A DNA stretch of 64,000 nt from contig CAKRTC010000005.1 in assembly GCA_934402055.1 (NCBI GenBank), positions 28,723 through 92,722 on the forward strand, in the 5' to 3' direction. A model generated the notes under the pieces. It worked only from the letters and a program-made list of their open reading frames with translations, searched no databases and was not told the DNA's origin. Shown here piece by piece: positions 8,241 to 17,332 of the stretch. This DNA comes from an uncultured Lachnospiraceae bacterium (GTDB lineage: Bacteria > Bacillota > Clostridia > Lachnospirales > Lachnospiraceae). The translations under genes and the position numbers were made by a program. Position 1 is the stretch's first letter; each line of letters begins with the position of its first letter.

Positions 8241-11142
8241 GAAAAGAGATATAGAGGAGCTGAACGGAACAGGTCTTCTTTATGAACATATCAAGAGCGG
8301 CGCCAAGCTCTTTGTAATAAAAAACAACGATAAGAACAAAGTATTTACTATAGGCTTCAGGACTACACCGAAGGATTCTACAGGAGTGGCTCATATCATG
8401 GAGCATTCTGTACTCTGCGGTTCGAGAAAATATCCTCTCAAGGACCCTTTTGTTGAGCTGGCTAAGGGCTCGCTCAATACCTTCCTTAATGCAATGACAT
8501 TTCCGGATAAGACTATATATCCTATAGCATCCATGAACGACAAGGATTTCATGAATCTGATGGATGTATATATGGATTCTGTATTTTATCCTAATGTATA
8601 CAAGGATGAAAGGATATTCAGACAGGAAGGCTGGCATTACGAGCTACTTAACAGAGGAAAGTCCGATGAGGAGCTTAAGATCAACGGTGTCGTATATAAC
8701 GAGATGAAGGGTGCCTTCTCAAATCCGGACTCTGTACTAGAGAGCCGTATTACACGTGCGCTTTATCCGGATACTACCTATGCCAATGAATCCGGAGGAC
8801 TTCCTTCGGATATACCTGAGCTTAGCTATGAGGATTTTCTTGATTTTCACAAGAGCTACTATCACCCATCCAATTCTTATATCTATCTCTACGGAGACCT
8901 GGATGTTGAAGAGAAACTTGCATGGATAGATGACAATTATCTTTCACATTTTGACAGGATAGAAGTCGATTCACATATAGATAAGCAGCAGGCATTCAAA
9001 GAAGCTGTATCGGAGACAAGTGAGTACGCAATAGGTCTCAATGAGGACAGTGAAAACAAAGCATACCTCTCTGTCAATTTCAGCATAGAGGATGAGCCGA
9101 CTCAGGTAAATGCAATCGCGTGGCAGATACTTGAATCTGTTTTGCTGAGCTCTACGGGTGCGATACTTAGAGAGGCTTTGGTCAAGGCAGGAATAGGAGA
9201 GGACATCTACGGAGGTATCTGTCAGGAAATTGCACAGCCGTTTTTTTCTGTTGTAGCCAAAAATACCGACATTAAAAAACAAAATGACTTCTTAAACATA
9301 ATAAATGACACACTTATCAAGCTTGTCAAGGAAGGCATAGACAAGAAAAGCCTCAGAGCGGAGCTTAATTATCTTGAGTTCAAATTCAGAGAGAGCGATT
9401 ACGGAAGCATCCCGGCCGGACTTGCCGTATGCATCAATATGTTCGGAAGCTGGCTCTATGATGACAGTCCGTTTACCTATTGCATGTACAATGATGCGAT
9501 CAGAGAGCTTAAAGAGCTTATCGATACGGATTTCTTCGAGCAGAAGATACAGCGCTTCCTCATAGATAATAAGTTCAGGGCCTGTGTCAATATCGTGCCG
9601 AACAACGGCCTTACAGATAAGGAGAATGAAGCACTTAAGACAAAACTTGCCGCATATAAGGACACACTTTCTGACAGGGAAAAAGATGAAATAGCGTCTG
9701 AGACAGAGGCACTTAAGGCATACCAGGAAGAAAAGGATGCTCCCGAGGTCATAGCCATGCTTCCTGTGCTTAAGGTGAGCGACATAGAGAAAAATGCCGA
9801 GAAGCTGAATTACACAAAGAAGCAGAACAGGATATTTACCGAGGCGGATACAAAGGGTATTGCATATGCAAGGATCATGTTCGACACTACAGGTCTTAAT
9901 GAGGATGAGATACAGTTTGCCGCTCTGCTCTCGGATATACTCGGAGATATGAATACGAGTAAGCACAGCTATACCGAGCTTTATAATGAGGTATTGCTGA
10001 ACACCGGAGGAATATCAGTGCTTACGGAGCCTTTCGGAACAAGAAACGGAGCCGGCTTCGGCTTCAAGGGCATGGTGTCGGCAGACATCCATACTCTTGA
10101 CTCAATGGTGGAAAAGGGCTTCGAGCTTGCGGCAGAGATGATATGTGATACCGTACTTGATGATGAGGCAAGGCTTACCGAGCTTTTGCTTGAGACCAAG
10201 AGCAGACTGAAATCAAAGATAGATTCGGCAGCACATATGCTTGCCGTTACAAGAGCATCCTCATATATATCAGAGGGTTCGAGATTTTCAGATCTCACCG
10301 CAGGCATAGCTTATTATGACTTTATCAATGCTGCATGCAGACTTACCAAGGAACCGCTGCACATGAAGCGTTTTATCAAGTCGCTTAAAGCTGTCAGAAA
10401 CCTTGTTTTTGATAAAGAACGTGTTACTTATGCAATGTACGGAAGCAAGGCTGCGGATGAGGCAATGACCAAGGCTATAGCTTCATTTGAAGCTCACCTT
10501 GCCAAGACAGAGCATAAGGCTTCAGACAAGTTAAGCACAGGCAGAGCCTTAAGTCCGATAAGCACACTTAATGAGGGCTTCAGGACAAGTGCACAGGTCA
10601 ACTATGTTGCACGCTGCGGTAATTTTGCATCTGAAGGCCTTCCTTATACCGGAGTGCTCAAGGTACTCAAGGTAATGCTTAATTATGAGTATCTCTGGAT
10701 CAAGCTCCGTGTACTCGGAGGAGCTTACGGATGTATGTCGGCATTTACCAGAAACGGAAGAAGCTACCTTGTTTCATACAGAGATCCGGAAGTCAGAAAG
10801 ACCAATGAGGTATATGAGGCTCTTACGGAGTATCTTGAGCAGTGGGATGCAGATGAGACTACTGTGACAAAATATATAATAGGTGCGATATCGGCGCTTG
10901 ACAGACCGCTTCAGCCATCAGACAATTCGCTTACTGCTGTTGCCGACTGCTTCTTCGGAACAAGCAATGAGGAGCTTCAGCAGGAGCGAGACGAGATACT
11001 CAATTGTTCTGCCGAGGACATAAGGGGCTGTGCAGCATATATAAGAGCGCTGCTGAAAAGCGGAGCAATATGCACCATAGGAAACGAAGGACAGATAAAT
11101 AAAGATGCGGAGCTCTTCAAGTCCTTGAGAGATCTGAGTTAA
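8206..11142 (+). CDS. Insulinase-like metallopeptidase, M16C subfamily
   Basis: A 978-residue zinc peptidase with the inverted motif H63-x2-E66-H67 (HIMEH) and the distal glutamate ligand at about E166 (YNEMKGA). Its length and the later M16C-associated domain match the presequence-protease/Iap group, in which two halves form a clam-shell around unfolded peptides. No signal peptide is visible, so cytosolic peptide turnover is likely. The start at 8206 (ATGATG; the second ATG is equally possible) lies inside the end of the YdcF-like gene, which implies coupling. era follows 23 bases downstream. Confidence 0.92.
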   Translation: MMNTCQSYRLIEKRDIEELNGTGLLYEHIKSGAKLFVIKNNDKNKVFTIGFRTTPKDSTGVAHIMEHSVLCGSRKYPLKDPFVELAKGSLNTFLNAMTFPDKTIYPIASMNDKDFMNLMDVYMDSVFYPNVYKDERIFRQEGWHYELLNRGKSDEELKINGVVYNEMKGAFSNPDSVLESRITRALYPDTTYANESGGLPSDIPELSYEDFLDFHKSYYHPSNSYIYLYGDLDVEEKLAWIDDNYLSHFDRIEVDSHIDKQQAFKEAVSETSEYAIGLNEDSENKAYLSVNFSIEDEPTQVNAIAWQILESVLLSSTGAILREALVKAGIGEDIYGGICQEIAQPFFSVVAKNTDIKKQNDFLNIINDTLIKLVKEGIDKKSLRAELNYLEFKFRESDYGSIPAGLAVCINMFGSWLYDDSPFTYCMYNDAIRELKELIDTDFFEQKIQRFLIDNKFRACVNIVPNNGLTDKENEALKTKLAAYKDTLSDREKDEIASETEALKAYQEEKDAPEVIAMLPVLKVSDIEKNAEKLNYTKKQNRIFTEADTKGIAYARIMFDTTGLNEDEIQFAALLSDILGDMNTSKHSYTELYNEVLLNTGGISVLTEPFGTRNGAGFGFKGMVSADIHTLDSMVEKGFELAAEMICDTVLDDEARLTELLLETKSRLKSKIDSAAHMLAVTRASSYISEGSRFSDLTAGIAYYDFINAACRLTKEPLHMKRFIKSLKAVRNLVFDKERVTYAMYGSKAADEAMTKAIASFEAHLAKTEHKASDKLSTGRALSPISTLNEGFRTSAQVNYVARCGNFASEGLPYTGVLKVLKVMLNYEYLWIKLRVLGGAYGCMSAFTRNGRSYLVSYRDPEVRKTNEVYEALTEYLEQWDADETTVTKYIIGAISALDRPLQPSDNSLTAVADCFFGTSNEELQQERDEILNCSAEDIRGCAAYIRALLKSGAICTIGNEGQINKDAELFKSLRDLS

Positions 11143-11165
11143 ACATTGCAATAACGGAGAAATAT

Positions 11166-12071
11166 ATGAAATCAGGCTATGCAGCACTTGTGGGACGTCC
11201 GAATGTCGGCAAATCCACACTTATGAATAAGCTCATAGGGCAGAAGATCGCTATCATATCAGATCGCCCGCAGACAACAAGAGACAGGATAGAGACTGTC
11301 TATACAGATGAACGCGGACAGATCGTATTCATGGATACGCCGGGTATACATAAGGCTAAAAACAAATTAGGCGAGTACATGGACACGGTTGCCGAGAGGA
11401 CCTTTTCGGATGCAGATGTCGTACTCTGGCTGGTTGAGCCTACTACATATATAGGTGCGGGTGAGGAGCATATAGCTTCCATGCTTTCTGCGCTTAATAA
11501 GACCAAGCATCCTGTTGTGCTTGTTATTAATAAGGCAGATACCATAAGCAATCCGTCTATGGTTGAGGATGTCATCAAGACTTATTCCGCAAAATGCGAA
11601 TACAATGACATCATCTGCGTTTCTGCTGCAACAGGCAAGAATACAGACGAGCTTATGGACACGATATTCAAGTACATGCCGGAAGGACCTATGTATTATG
11701 ATGAGGAGACCGTGACCGAGATCCCTATGCGTTCGATCGCAGAGGAACTTATCAGAGAGCAGATGCTTAAATATCTTAAGGATGAGATACCTCACGGAGT
11801 TGCTGTTGTTATCAACAAGTTCAGCGAGAGGAAAAACGGTCTTTTTGATATCGAGGCAGATATAATCTGCGAGAGAGACAGTCACAAGGGAATCATTATC
11901 GGAAAGGGCGGAGCCATGCTTAAGCGCATAGGTACCGGTGCCAGAGCCGAGATAGAGGATCAGCTCGGGGCACAGATCAATTTGCGCCTTTTCGTAAAGG
12001 TCAGAAAAAACTGGCGTGATGACGAAGGCTTTATCAAGAGCTTCGGCTACGATCTTAAGAAATACAGATGA
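11166..12071 (+). CDS. era: GTPase Era (ribosome assembly)
   Basis: A 301-residue GTPase that binds 16S rRNA late in 30S assembly. G1 is GRPNVGKS (about residues 10-17), G3 is DTPGIH, G4 is NKAD, and the C-terminal KH domain reads GIIIGKGGAMLKRIG. Length and domain order are normal. Its TGA overlaps the recO ATG (ATGA at 12068-12071), the usual era-recO coupling in Firmicutes. Confidence 0.97.
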   Translation: MKSGYAALVGRPNVGKSTLMNKLIGQKIAIISDRPQTTRDRIETVYTDERGQIVFMDTPGIHKAKNKLGEYMDTVAERTFSDADVVLWLVEPTTYIGAGEEHIASMLSALNKTKHPVVLVINKADTISNPSMVEDVIKTYSAKCEYNDIICVSAATGKNTDELMDTIFKYMPEGPMYYDEETVTEIPMRSIAEELIREQMLKYLKDEIPHGVAVVINKFSERKNGLFDIEADIICERDSHKGIIIGKGGAMLKRIGTGARAEIEDQLGAQINLRLFVKVRKNWRDDEGFIKSFGYDLKKYR

Positions 12072-12724
12072 GCGATGAACTGACGGTAAAGGGAATAATT
12101 CTGAGTACGGCACCTCAGGGGGAGTACGGAAGGCGTATCAGGATGCTGACGGACAAGCTTGGCAGGATCACTGTGTTTGCCGGCGGTGCTGCCAAGGCAA
12201 GTTCCAAGCTTATAGGCATGATACGTCCCATGACCTGTGCGGTCTTTAAGATAGCAAAGGGCAGGGAGGCGTATAATCTGCACGGAGCAGAGCTTATAGA
12301 TGCATTTGATGATATTGCCTTTGATTTTGAAGCTTCGGTTTATGCAATGTACGTGCTTGAGGCAGGAGATTATTTTTCCGAAGAGGGTATGCCGGAGCAG
12401 GAGGCGAAGAGCCTCCTGAATCTGATGTATGTAAGCCTTAGAGCACTCAGAGAAAAGGCACTTTCGGAAGAGCTTATAGCAAGCATATACGAGCTGAGGC
12501 TGCTTGTGCTTCAGGGCGAATATACGCTCATGCCCTCCTACTATAAGTCCGAGGAGACTGTAGAGATTTGGCAAAGATGTATATCAGCTCCGCTAAGTTC
12601 GCTGTACAAGACAGATTATTTCAGAGTGCTTGACACAGAGGAGTTCACGGCAAATGCCAAGCTCTTGTTTGATCGTCAGGTAAAACACAGCTTCCGCACA
12701 CTCGATGTTTTGAAAAAGCTGTAG
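12068..12724 (+). CDS. recO: DNA repair protein RecO, short form without zinc finger
   Basis: A RecO protein of 218 residues. The N-terminal OB fold is clear (KGIILSTAPQGEYGRRIRMLT, ITVFAGGAAKASSKL), as is the helical body. RecO loads RecA by displacing SSB. Typical Firmicutes RecO is about 250 residues and has a four-cysteine zinc finger in the C-terminal half. Here the stretch after LRLLVLQGEYTLMPSYY runs on with only a single cysteine, so the finger seems lost. It overlaps era by four bases and probably ends the long operon. Confidence 0.88.
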   Translation: MSDELTVKGIILSTAPQGEYGRRIRMLTDKLGRITVFAGGAAKASSKLIGMIRPMTCAVFKIAKGREAYNLHGAELIDAFDDIAFDFEASVYAMYVLEAGDYFSEEGMPEQEAKSLLNLMYVSLRALREKALSEELIASIYELRLLVLQGEYTLMPSYYKSEETVEIWQRCISAPLSSLYKTDYFRVLDTEEFTANAKLLFDRQVKHSFRTLDVLKKL

Positions 12725-12876
12725 AGCAGACTCTGAGCCGACATAAAGCAGCAGCCCGGAAATGAGCGGTGCTGATAGGTCTGAGATATAAAACAAGCCT
12801 TGTACAAGCTTGCGATATCGGGCGGAAAAGGGTATACTTTGCTCAAATGTATTTTATTTCATAGATAATTACGAGC

Positions 12877-12990
12877 TATGTAATAAAATTACGCTCCGCG
12901 GGGTGTATACTTGCGCGAATGCGGTAAAAAGTCGCAGGCGACCGCGCTCGGCGCGGGGATGTGCCAAGACGCATTCTTTTTATAAAATAA
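12877..12990 (+). repeat. GC-rich intergenic repeat element upstream of glyS (element X)
   Basis: The 284-base recO-glyS gap holds no gene. Its second half is unusually GC-rich and folds well. AATGCG (12918-12923) can pair with CGCATT (12970-12975), which is followed by CTTTTT, so it may act as the recO terminator. Inside is the hairpin GGCGC (12950-12954)/GTGCC (12961-12965), followed by CAAGACGCATTCTTTTTATAA. The same hairpin-plus-tract is found again at 24736-24771, so this is a repeat family rather than a one-off. No T-box motif was found for glyS. Confidence 0.6.
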
Positions 12991-13008
12991 AGTAATGAGG
13001 ACAAGCAA

Positions 13009-14424
13009 ATGGACAGAAGTAAGTTGAAAATGGAAGATATCATTGCTCTCTGCAAGACACGTGGATTCATATATCCGGGTTCGGAGATCTACGGCGGTCT
13101 TGCCAATACCTGGGATTATGGTAATCTCGGTGTAGAGCTTAAGAATAATGTCAAGAAGGCATGGTGGAAGAAGTTCGTTGAGGGCTCCAAGCTTAATGTC
13201 GGTGTTGACTGTGCTATCCTTATGAACCCTCAGACCTGGGTTGCTTCGGGACATCTCTCAAGCTTTTCGGATCCGCTTATGGACTGCAAGAAGTGTAAGG
13301 AGCGTTTCAGAGCAGATAAGCTTATCGAGGACTTCTGTAATGATAACGGCAAGGATATCCCCGGAGGTTCTGCAGACAGCATGAGCCAGGCAGAGATGCA
13401 GCAGTTTATAAGCGACAATCATATCGTGTGTCCTTCATGCGGCGGATTCGACTGGACAGATATCCGCAGCTTCAACCTTATGTTCAAGACCTTCCAGGGC
13501 GTTACTGAGGATGCTAAGAATACTGTTTATCTCAGACCTGAGACTGCACAGGGTATCTTTGTCAACTTCAAGAATGTTCAGAGAACATCAAGAAAGAAGC
13601 TCCCATTCGGTATCGGACAGATAGGAAAGTCATTCCGTAACGAGATCACACCGGGTAACTTTACCTTCCGTACAAGAGAGTTTGAGCAGATGGAGCTTGA
13701 GTTTTTCTGCAAGCCTGATACAGACCTTGAGTGGTTTGCATACTGGAAGGAGTTCTGTATAAAGTGGCTTCAGGATCTCGGCATCAAGCCTGAGGAGATG
13801 AGAGCAAGAGATCATTCACAGGATGAGCTTACCTTCTATTCCAAGGCAACAACAGACCTTGAGTTCCTCTTCCCGTTCGGCTGGGGTGAGCTTTGGGGCA
13901 TTGCCGACAGAACAAATTACGACCTTACTCAGCATATGAATGTGTCTAAGGCAGATCTTACTTATCTTGATGATGAGACCAATGAGAAGTATGTGCCTTA
14001 TGTAGTAGAGCCTTCACTCGGTGCAGACAGAGTTACACTTGCCTTCCTTTGCTCGGCTTATGATGAGGAAGAGCTTGAGGGCGGTGATAAGCGTACCGTT
14101 ATGCATTTCCATCCGGCACTTGCTCCGGTCAAGATCGCAGTGCTTCCGTTGTCAAAGAAGCTTAACGATAATGCAGAGAAGGTATTCGATACACTTCTTA
14201 ACAAGTATTATTGCGAGTTTGATGACAGAGGAAGTATCGGTAAGAGATACCGCAGACAGGATGAGATCGGTACACCGTTCTGCATCACCTACGATTTCGA
14301 GACAGACGATCCGGAATCACCGAACTATCAGACCGTAACCATTCGTCACCGTGACAGCATGGAGCAGGAGAGAGTTAAGCTTGACGAGCTTCTTGCTTAC
14401 TTTGACGGCAAGTTCGATTTCTAA
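13009..14424 (+). CDS. glyS: Glycyl-tRNA synthetase (single-chain, dimeric class II)
   Basis: A 471-residue GlyRS of the eukaryote/archaea-like alpha2 type, not the alpha2-beta2 type. It starts [20 protein letters not shown] with the motif [22 protein letters not shown] possible zinc-binding cysteine set follows (CKKC at ~90, CPSC at ~143). Class II motif 2 lies near [22 protein letters not shown], and the C-terminal anticodon-binding domain ends the protein. GAGG lies 9-12 bases before the ATG. The two-component genes follow after only 25 bases. Confidence 0.97.
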   Translation: MDRSKLKMEDIIALCKTRGFIYPGSEIYGGLANTWDYGNLGVELKNNVKKAWWKKFVEGSKLNVGVDCAILMNPQTWVASGHLSSFSDPLMDCKKCKERFRADKLIEDFCNDNGKDIPGGSADSMSQAEMQQFISDNHIVCPSCGGFDWTDIRSFNLMFKTFQGVTEDAKNTVYLRPETAQGIFVNFKNVQRTSRKKLPFGIGQIGKSFRNEITPGNFTFRTREFEQMELEFFCKPDTDLEWFAYWKEFCIKWLQDLGIKPEEMRARDHSQDELTFYSKATTDLEFLFPFGWGELWGIADRTNYDLTQHMNVSKADLTYLDDETNEKYVPYVVEPSLGADRVTLAFLCSAYDEEELEGGDKRTVMHFHPALAPVKIAVLPLSKKLNDNAEKVFDTLLNKYYCEFDDRGSIGKRYRRQDEIGTPFCITYDFETDDPESPNYQTVTIRHRDSMEQERVKLDELLAYFDGKFDF

Positions 14425-14449
14425 AAGAGTCAGGCTTATCTTAGTTTAG

Positions 14450-15511
14450 ATGAAATTATTTACAAGGCTCGCCTTAACTGTTTTTATAGCGACATTTGTT
14501 CCGATAGCCCTTCTTGGTTTGATCATGAAGGGCTTTCTGACTTATGAGAATTTTATACTGCTGACAGTGATGCTCGGTCTTTTGCTTACGGCAGGCTTAT
14601 ATATTTCTATCATAAGGCCGCTGGATGCCCTGAAGAGGAGCATCAACAAGGTGAAGGACGGCGATCTCAACTTCACTCTCGAAGTTGAAAATGATGATGA
14701 GATAGGAGAACTGACCGCTTCCTTTGAGGAAATGCGTATCAGACTCAGGGATTCGCGGGAAGAGAAGCTCAACTATGATTCCGAGCTCAAGGATCTTATC
14801 AGCAATATAGCACATGATCTCAAGACTCCCATTACCACCATAAGAGGTTATGCAGAGGGCATAATGGACGGGGTTGCATCGACTCCGGAGATGAGAGATA
14901 AATATCTTAAGACTATATATAATAAATCTGTCGAGATGACGGGACTCATAGAGGAACTGTCATTCTATGCCAAGATCGGCACAAATAAGATACCGTATAA
15001 CTTCACAAGGCTTAATATCAAGGCATATTTTGATGATTGTGCCGAGGATATAGGCATAGATATGGAGGCAAAGGGCATATTATTCAGATATAAGTGCTCT
15101 GTTGAAGCCGATACCAAGGTCATAGCCGACAGTGAACAGCTTCATAAGGTCATCAGTAATATCATAGGCAATTCGGTCAAATATATGACCATTTCTCCTA
15201 AGCGCATAGACATGGAGCTTAAGGATATAGGAGACTTTGTACAATGTGATATAACGGATAACGGCAAAGGCGTGGACAAGAAGGATCTGAGCAAGATATT
15301 CGAGCGTTTCTACAGGACCGATACAAGCCGTAATTCTTCACAGGGCGGCAGCGGCATAGGACTTTCCATTGTCAAAAAGATAATAGAGGATCACGGAGGC
15401 AGGATATGGGCCTCTTGTGAGACAGGCTGTGGATTGAGCGTGCACTTTATACTCAGAAAGTATGTTGAGGTTAATATAAATGGCGAAAAAGATACTGATA
15501 ATCGAGGATGA
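14450..15511 (+). CDS. Sensor histidine kinase, intramembrane-sensing type
   Basis: A HisKA-type kinase of 353 residues. Two helices (about 7-26 and 35-55) are joined by a loop of only ~8 residues, then come a HAMP domain (about 56-108), the H-box NIAHDLKTP with H122, the N-box VISNIIGNSVKYM, and DNGKGV and GSGIGLSIVKKI in the ATPase domain. With almost no outside domain, the signal is probably sensed within the membrane or through a partner, as in envelope-stress kinases. The gene overlaps its response regulator by 32 bases. Confidence 0.92.
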   Translation: MKLFTRLALTVFIATFVPIALLGLIMKGFLTYENFILLTVMLGLLLTAGLYISIIRPLDALKRSINKVKDGDLNFTLEVENDDEIGELTASFEEMRIRLRDSREEKLNYDSELKDLISNIAHDLKTPITTIRGYAEGIMDGVASTPEMRDKYLKTIYNKSVEMTGLIEELSFYAKIGTNKIPYNFTRLNIKAYFDDCAEDIGIDMEAKGILFRYKCSVEADTKVIADSEQLHKVISNIIGNSVKYMTISPKRIDMELKDIGDFVQCDITDNGKGVDKKDLSKIFERFYRTDTSRNSSQGGSGIGLSIVKKIIEDHGGRIWASCETGCGLSVHFILRKYVEVNINGEKDTDNRG

Positions 15512-16190
15512 GATAAGCATAGCAGAGCTTGAGAAGGATTATCTTGAGCTTTCGGGCTTTACCGTAGTGATGAAGCATGACGGTCTTACCGGAGAAGCCG
15601 AGGCACTGGGAAACGATTATGATCTCATAATACTTGATGTTATGCTTCCGGGAACCGACGGTTTTGACATACTTGCCAATATTCGCTCGGAGAAGAACAC
15701 TCCTATAATCATGGTTACAGCCAAGAAGGAAGACATAGATAAGATAAGAGGCTTAGGACTCGGTGCGGATGATTATATGACAAAGCCTTTCTCACCTTCT
15801 GAGCTTGTTGCAAGAGTCAAGGCACATCTTACCAGATATGAGAGGCTTGTAGGTGAAAATGCTTCGGCATTTAACGGAAGAAACAAAAAGGCAGAGCTGG
15901 TTATAAGAGGACTTAAGATCAATAAGGACTCAAGACAGGTCTGGGTAGACGGCGAAGAGAAGTCGTTGACAAGTAAGGAGTACGAGCTTTTGCTGTTTCT
16001 GGCTGAGCATCCCAATAAGGTATTTACCAAGGAAGAACTGTTCAAACAGATCTGGGAGCTTGATGCAGCCGGAGATAATGCGACTGTAACCGTACATATC
16101 AAGAAAATAAGAGAAAAAATAGAGTATAATACGGCAAAACCACAGTATATTGAGACAGTTTGGGGTGTTGGATATAGATTCAAGGTATAA
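15480..16190 (+). CDS. OmpR-family response regulator
   Basis: A 236-residue regulator with a receiver domain (phospho-acceptor D53 in LIILDVMLP, conserved lysine in TKPFSPSELVARVKAH) and a C-terminal winged helix (LTSKEYELLLFLAEHPNKVFTKEEL, TVHIKKIREKI, VWGVGYRFKV). It overlaps the upstream kinase, its evident partner. Targets are unknown; the next gene, a cytidylate-kinase-like protein, may be co-transcribed. Confidence 0.94.
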   Translation: MAKKILIIEDEISIAELEKDYLELSGFTVVMKHDGLTGEAEALGNDYDLIILDVMLPGTDGFDILANIRSEKNTPIIMVTAKKEDIDKIRGLGLGADDYMTKPFSPSELVARVKAHLTRYERLVGENASAFNGRNKKAELVIRGLKINKDSRQVWVDGEEKSLTSKEYELLLFLAEHPNKVFTKEELFKQIWELDAAGDNATVTVHIKKIREKIEYNTAKPQYIETVWGVGYRFKV

Positions 16191-16224
16191 GCCGTTATAC
16201 ATAGAATAAGAGAGGTACAAAAGT

Positions 16225-16800
16225 ATGAACAGAATAATAACTATCAGTCGTGAATTCGGAAGCGGTGGACGTACAATAGGAAAGAAGCTTGCGGAGGAAC
16301 TAGGAATAAAGTGTTATGATGCCGATCTTATTCACAAGATCGCAGAGGAAAGCGGATTCAGTGAGAACTATATCAAGGATGCCGGTGAGTATACACCGGG
16401 AGGTTTCCTTTCATCGGCGCTTGCAAACAGAGCTTTCGGACAGACCAATGAGGACTATCTCTGGAAGATACAGTATAAGATCATTTCCGAGATCGCCGAG
16501 AAGGAGTCCTGTGTCATCGTAGGAAGATGCGCTGATTATATACTTAACGGTAAGGCGGATCTGCTCAGAGTATTCATCCATGCCGATATGGATTTCCGTG
16601 CGGAGCGTATAGTCAAGGTGTACGGTGAGCGTGAGGAATCACCGGAGCAGAGACTTAAGAGCAAGGATAAGCGCCGTGCGGCTTATCACAGATTCTATAC
16701 CGATATGAAGTGGGGAGATTACAAGAATTATGATATCGCTCTCAACAGCGGTAATGTCGGTATCGATAAGTGCGTAGAGATGCTTAAGTCACTGTATTGA
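16225..16800 (+). CDS. Cytidylate kinase-like family protein
   Basis: A 191-residue P-loop protein that opens ITISREFGSGGRTIGKKLAEEL, the glycine-rich nucleotide site of the cytidylate-kinase-like family, followed by CVIVGRCADYIL and a C-terminal RRAAYHRFYTDMKWGDYKNYDIALN segment. True Cmk is about 220 residues with a different CMP-binding insert. Members of this family are common and multi-copy in Lachnospiraceae, with no established substrate. It lies 34 bases after the response regulator and is followed by a strong hairpin terminator. Confidence 0.85.
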   Translation: MNRIITISREFGSGGRTIGKKLAEELGIKCYDADLIHKIAEESGFSENYIKDAGEYTPGGFLSSALANRAFGQTNEDYLWKIQYKIISEIAEKESCVIVGRCADYILNGKADLLRVFIHADMDFRAERIVKVYGEREESPEQRLKSKDKRRAAYHRFYTDMKWGDYKNYDIALNSGNVGIDKCVEMLKSLY

Positions 16801-16847
16801 TATCACCGACAGGCTTTATATCCGAAATATAAATGATAATATAATAG

Positions 16848-16921
16848 CTTCGGTCTTTGACCGAAGGGTAAAAACAAGCTGCCACATTGATGAATATCTT
16901 CATCGCTGTGACAGCTTGTTT
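16848..16921. terminator. Two stacked hairpins, bidirectional terminator
   Basis: CTTCGGTC (16848-16855) pairs with GACCGAAG (16859-16866) over a TTT loop. A long second hairpin follows: AAACAAGCTG (16872-16881) pairs with CAGCTTGTTT (16912-16921), and inside it GATGAA pairs with TTCATC. Flanking A and T tracts let it work in both directions between the plus-strand kinase-like gene and the minus-strand azlD. The remaining ~100 bases to azlD hold only a weak AGCTGA/TCAGCT inverted repeat. Confidence 0.8.
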
Positions 16922-17026
16922 AAAGCTTTAGTTCATGCCGACAGGTTTTGGTTCATATCCCGGTTTAGCAGCTGCGGCATAAATAATAATCCGCAAGCTG
17001 ACTGAAAAAGTTCAGCTCGTTTTCGG

Positions 17027-17332
17027 TCAGAACAGCATATTCATTATAAGAACAGCAAGACAGCAGCATATCTCAACAAGGAACATATTGCCGGTTATCC
17101 ATGAGAGTACTACTCCCAGTATAAAGGCTATGATGCCGTATACCGGACTCGAGGTTGCTTCAACGATTGCCGGGAAGGTCATAAGAGCCAGAGTGACATA
17201 AGGCACATAGAACAGAAACGATTTGACGAATCTGTTTGTTATAGGCTTTCTGAGCAGGGTCAGAGGAATGACTCTTATGGCATAGGTGACCGCAAACATA
17301 ACGAGTATATATAAATATATATCAGGTTTCAT
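17027..17332 (-). CDS. azlD: Branched-chain amino acid exporter small subunit AzlD
   Basis: A small integral membrane protein of 101 residues with three to four helices, of the AzlD family (PF05437). It pairs with AzlC to export branched-chain amino acids or analogues such as azaleucine. I start it at the ATG complementing 17330-17332 (MKPDIYLYILVMF). The frame extends 19 codons further upstream, but that extension is a Lys/Arg-rich stretch inside azlC, and a GAGGAGG-like box lies just before the chosen ATG. It overlaps the end of azlC by 11 bases. Confidence 0.88.
   Translation of the reverse strand: MKPDIYLYILVMFAVTYAIRVIPLTLLRKPITNRFVKSFLFYVPYVTLALMTFPAIVEATSSPVYGIIAFILGVVLSWITGNMFLVEICCCLAVLIMNMLF

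Noticed and set aside
9292..9966. 224-codon minus-strand ORF opposite the M16C peptidase
   Set aside because: An antisense shadow with cysteine- and leucine-rich translation and no start signal.
11367..12113. 248-codon minus-strand ORF opposite era
   Set aside because: It lies fully antisense to era and recO, with no ribosome binding site and no family resemblance; a shadow of codon usage.
12725..13008. Possible T-box riboswitch upstream of glyS
   Set aside because: No GGUGGUACCGCG-like T-box sequence or specifier arrangement was found in the gap.
16800..17026. Small gene between the cytidylate-kinase-like gene and azlD
   Set aside because: No ORF with a start signal; the stretch is accounted for by hairpins.
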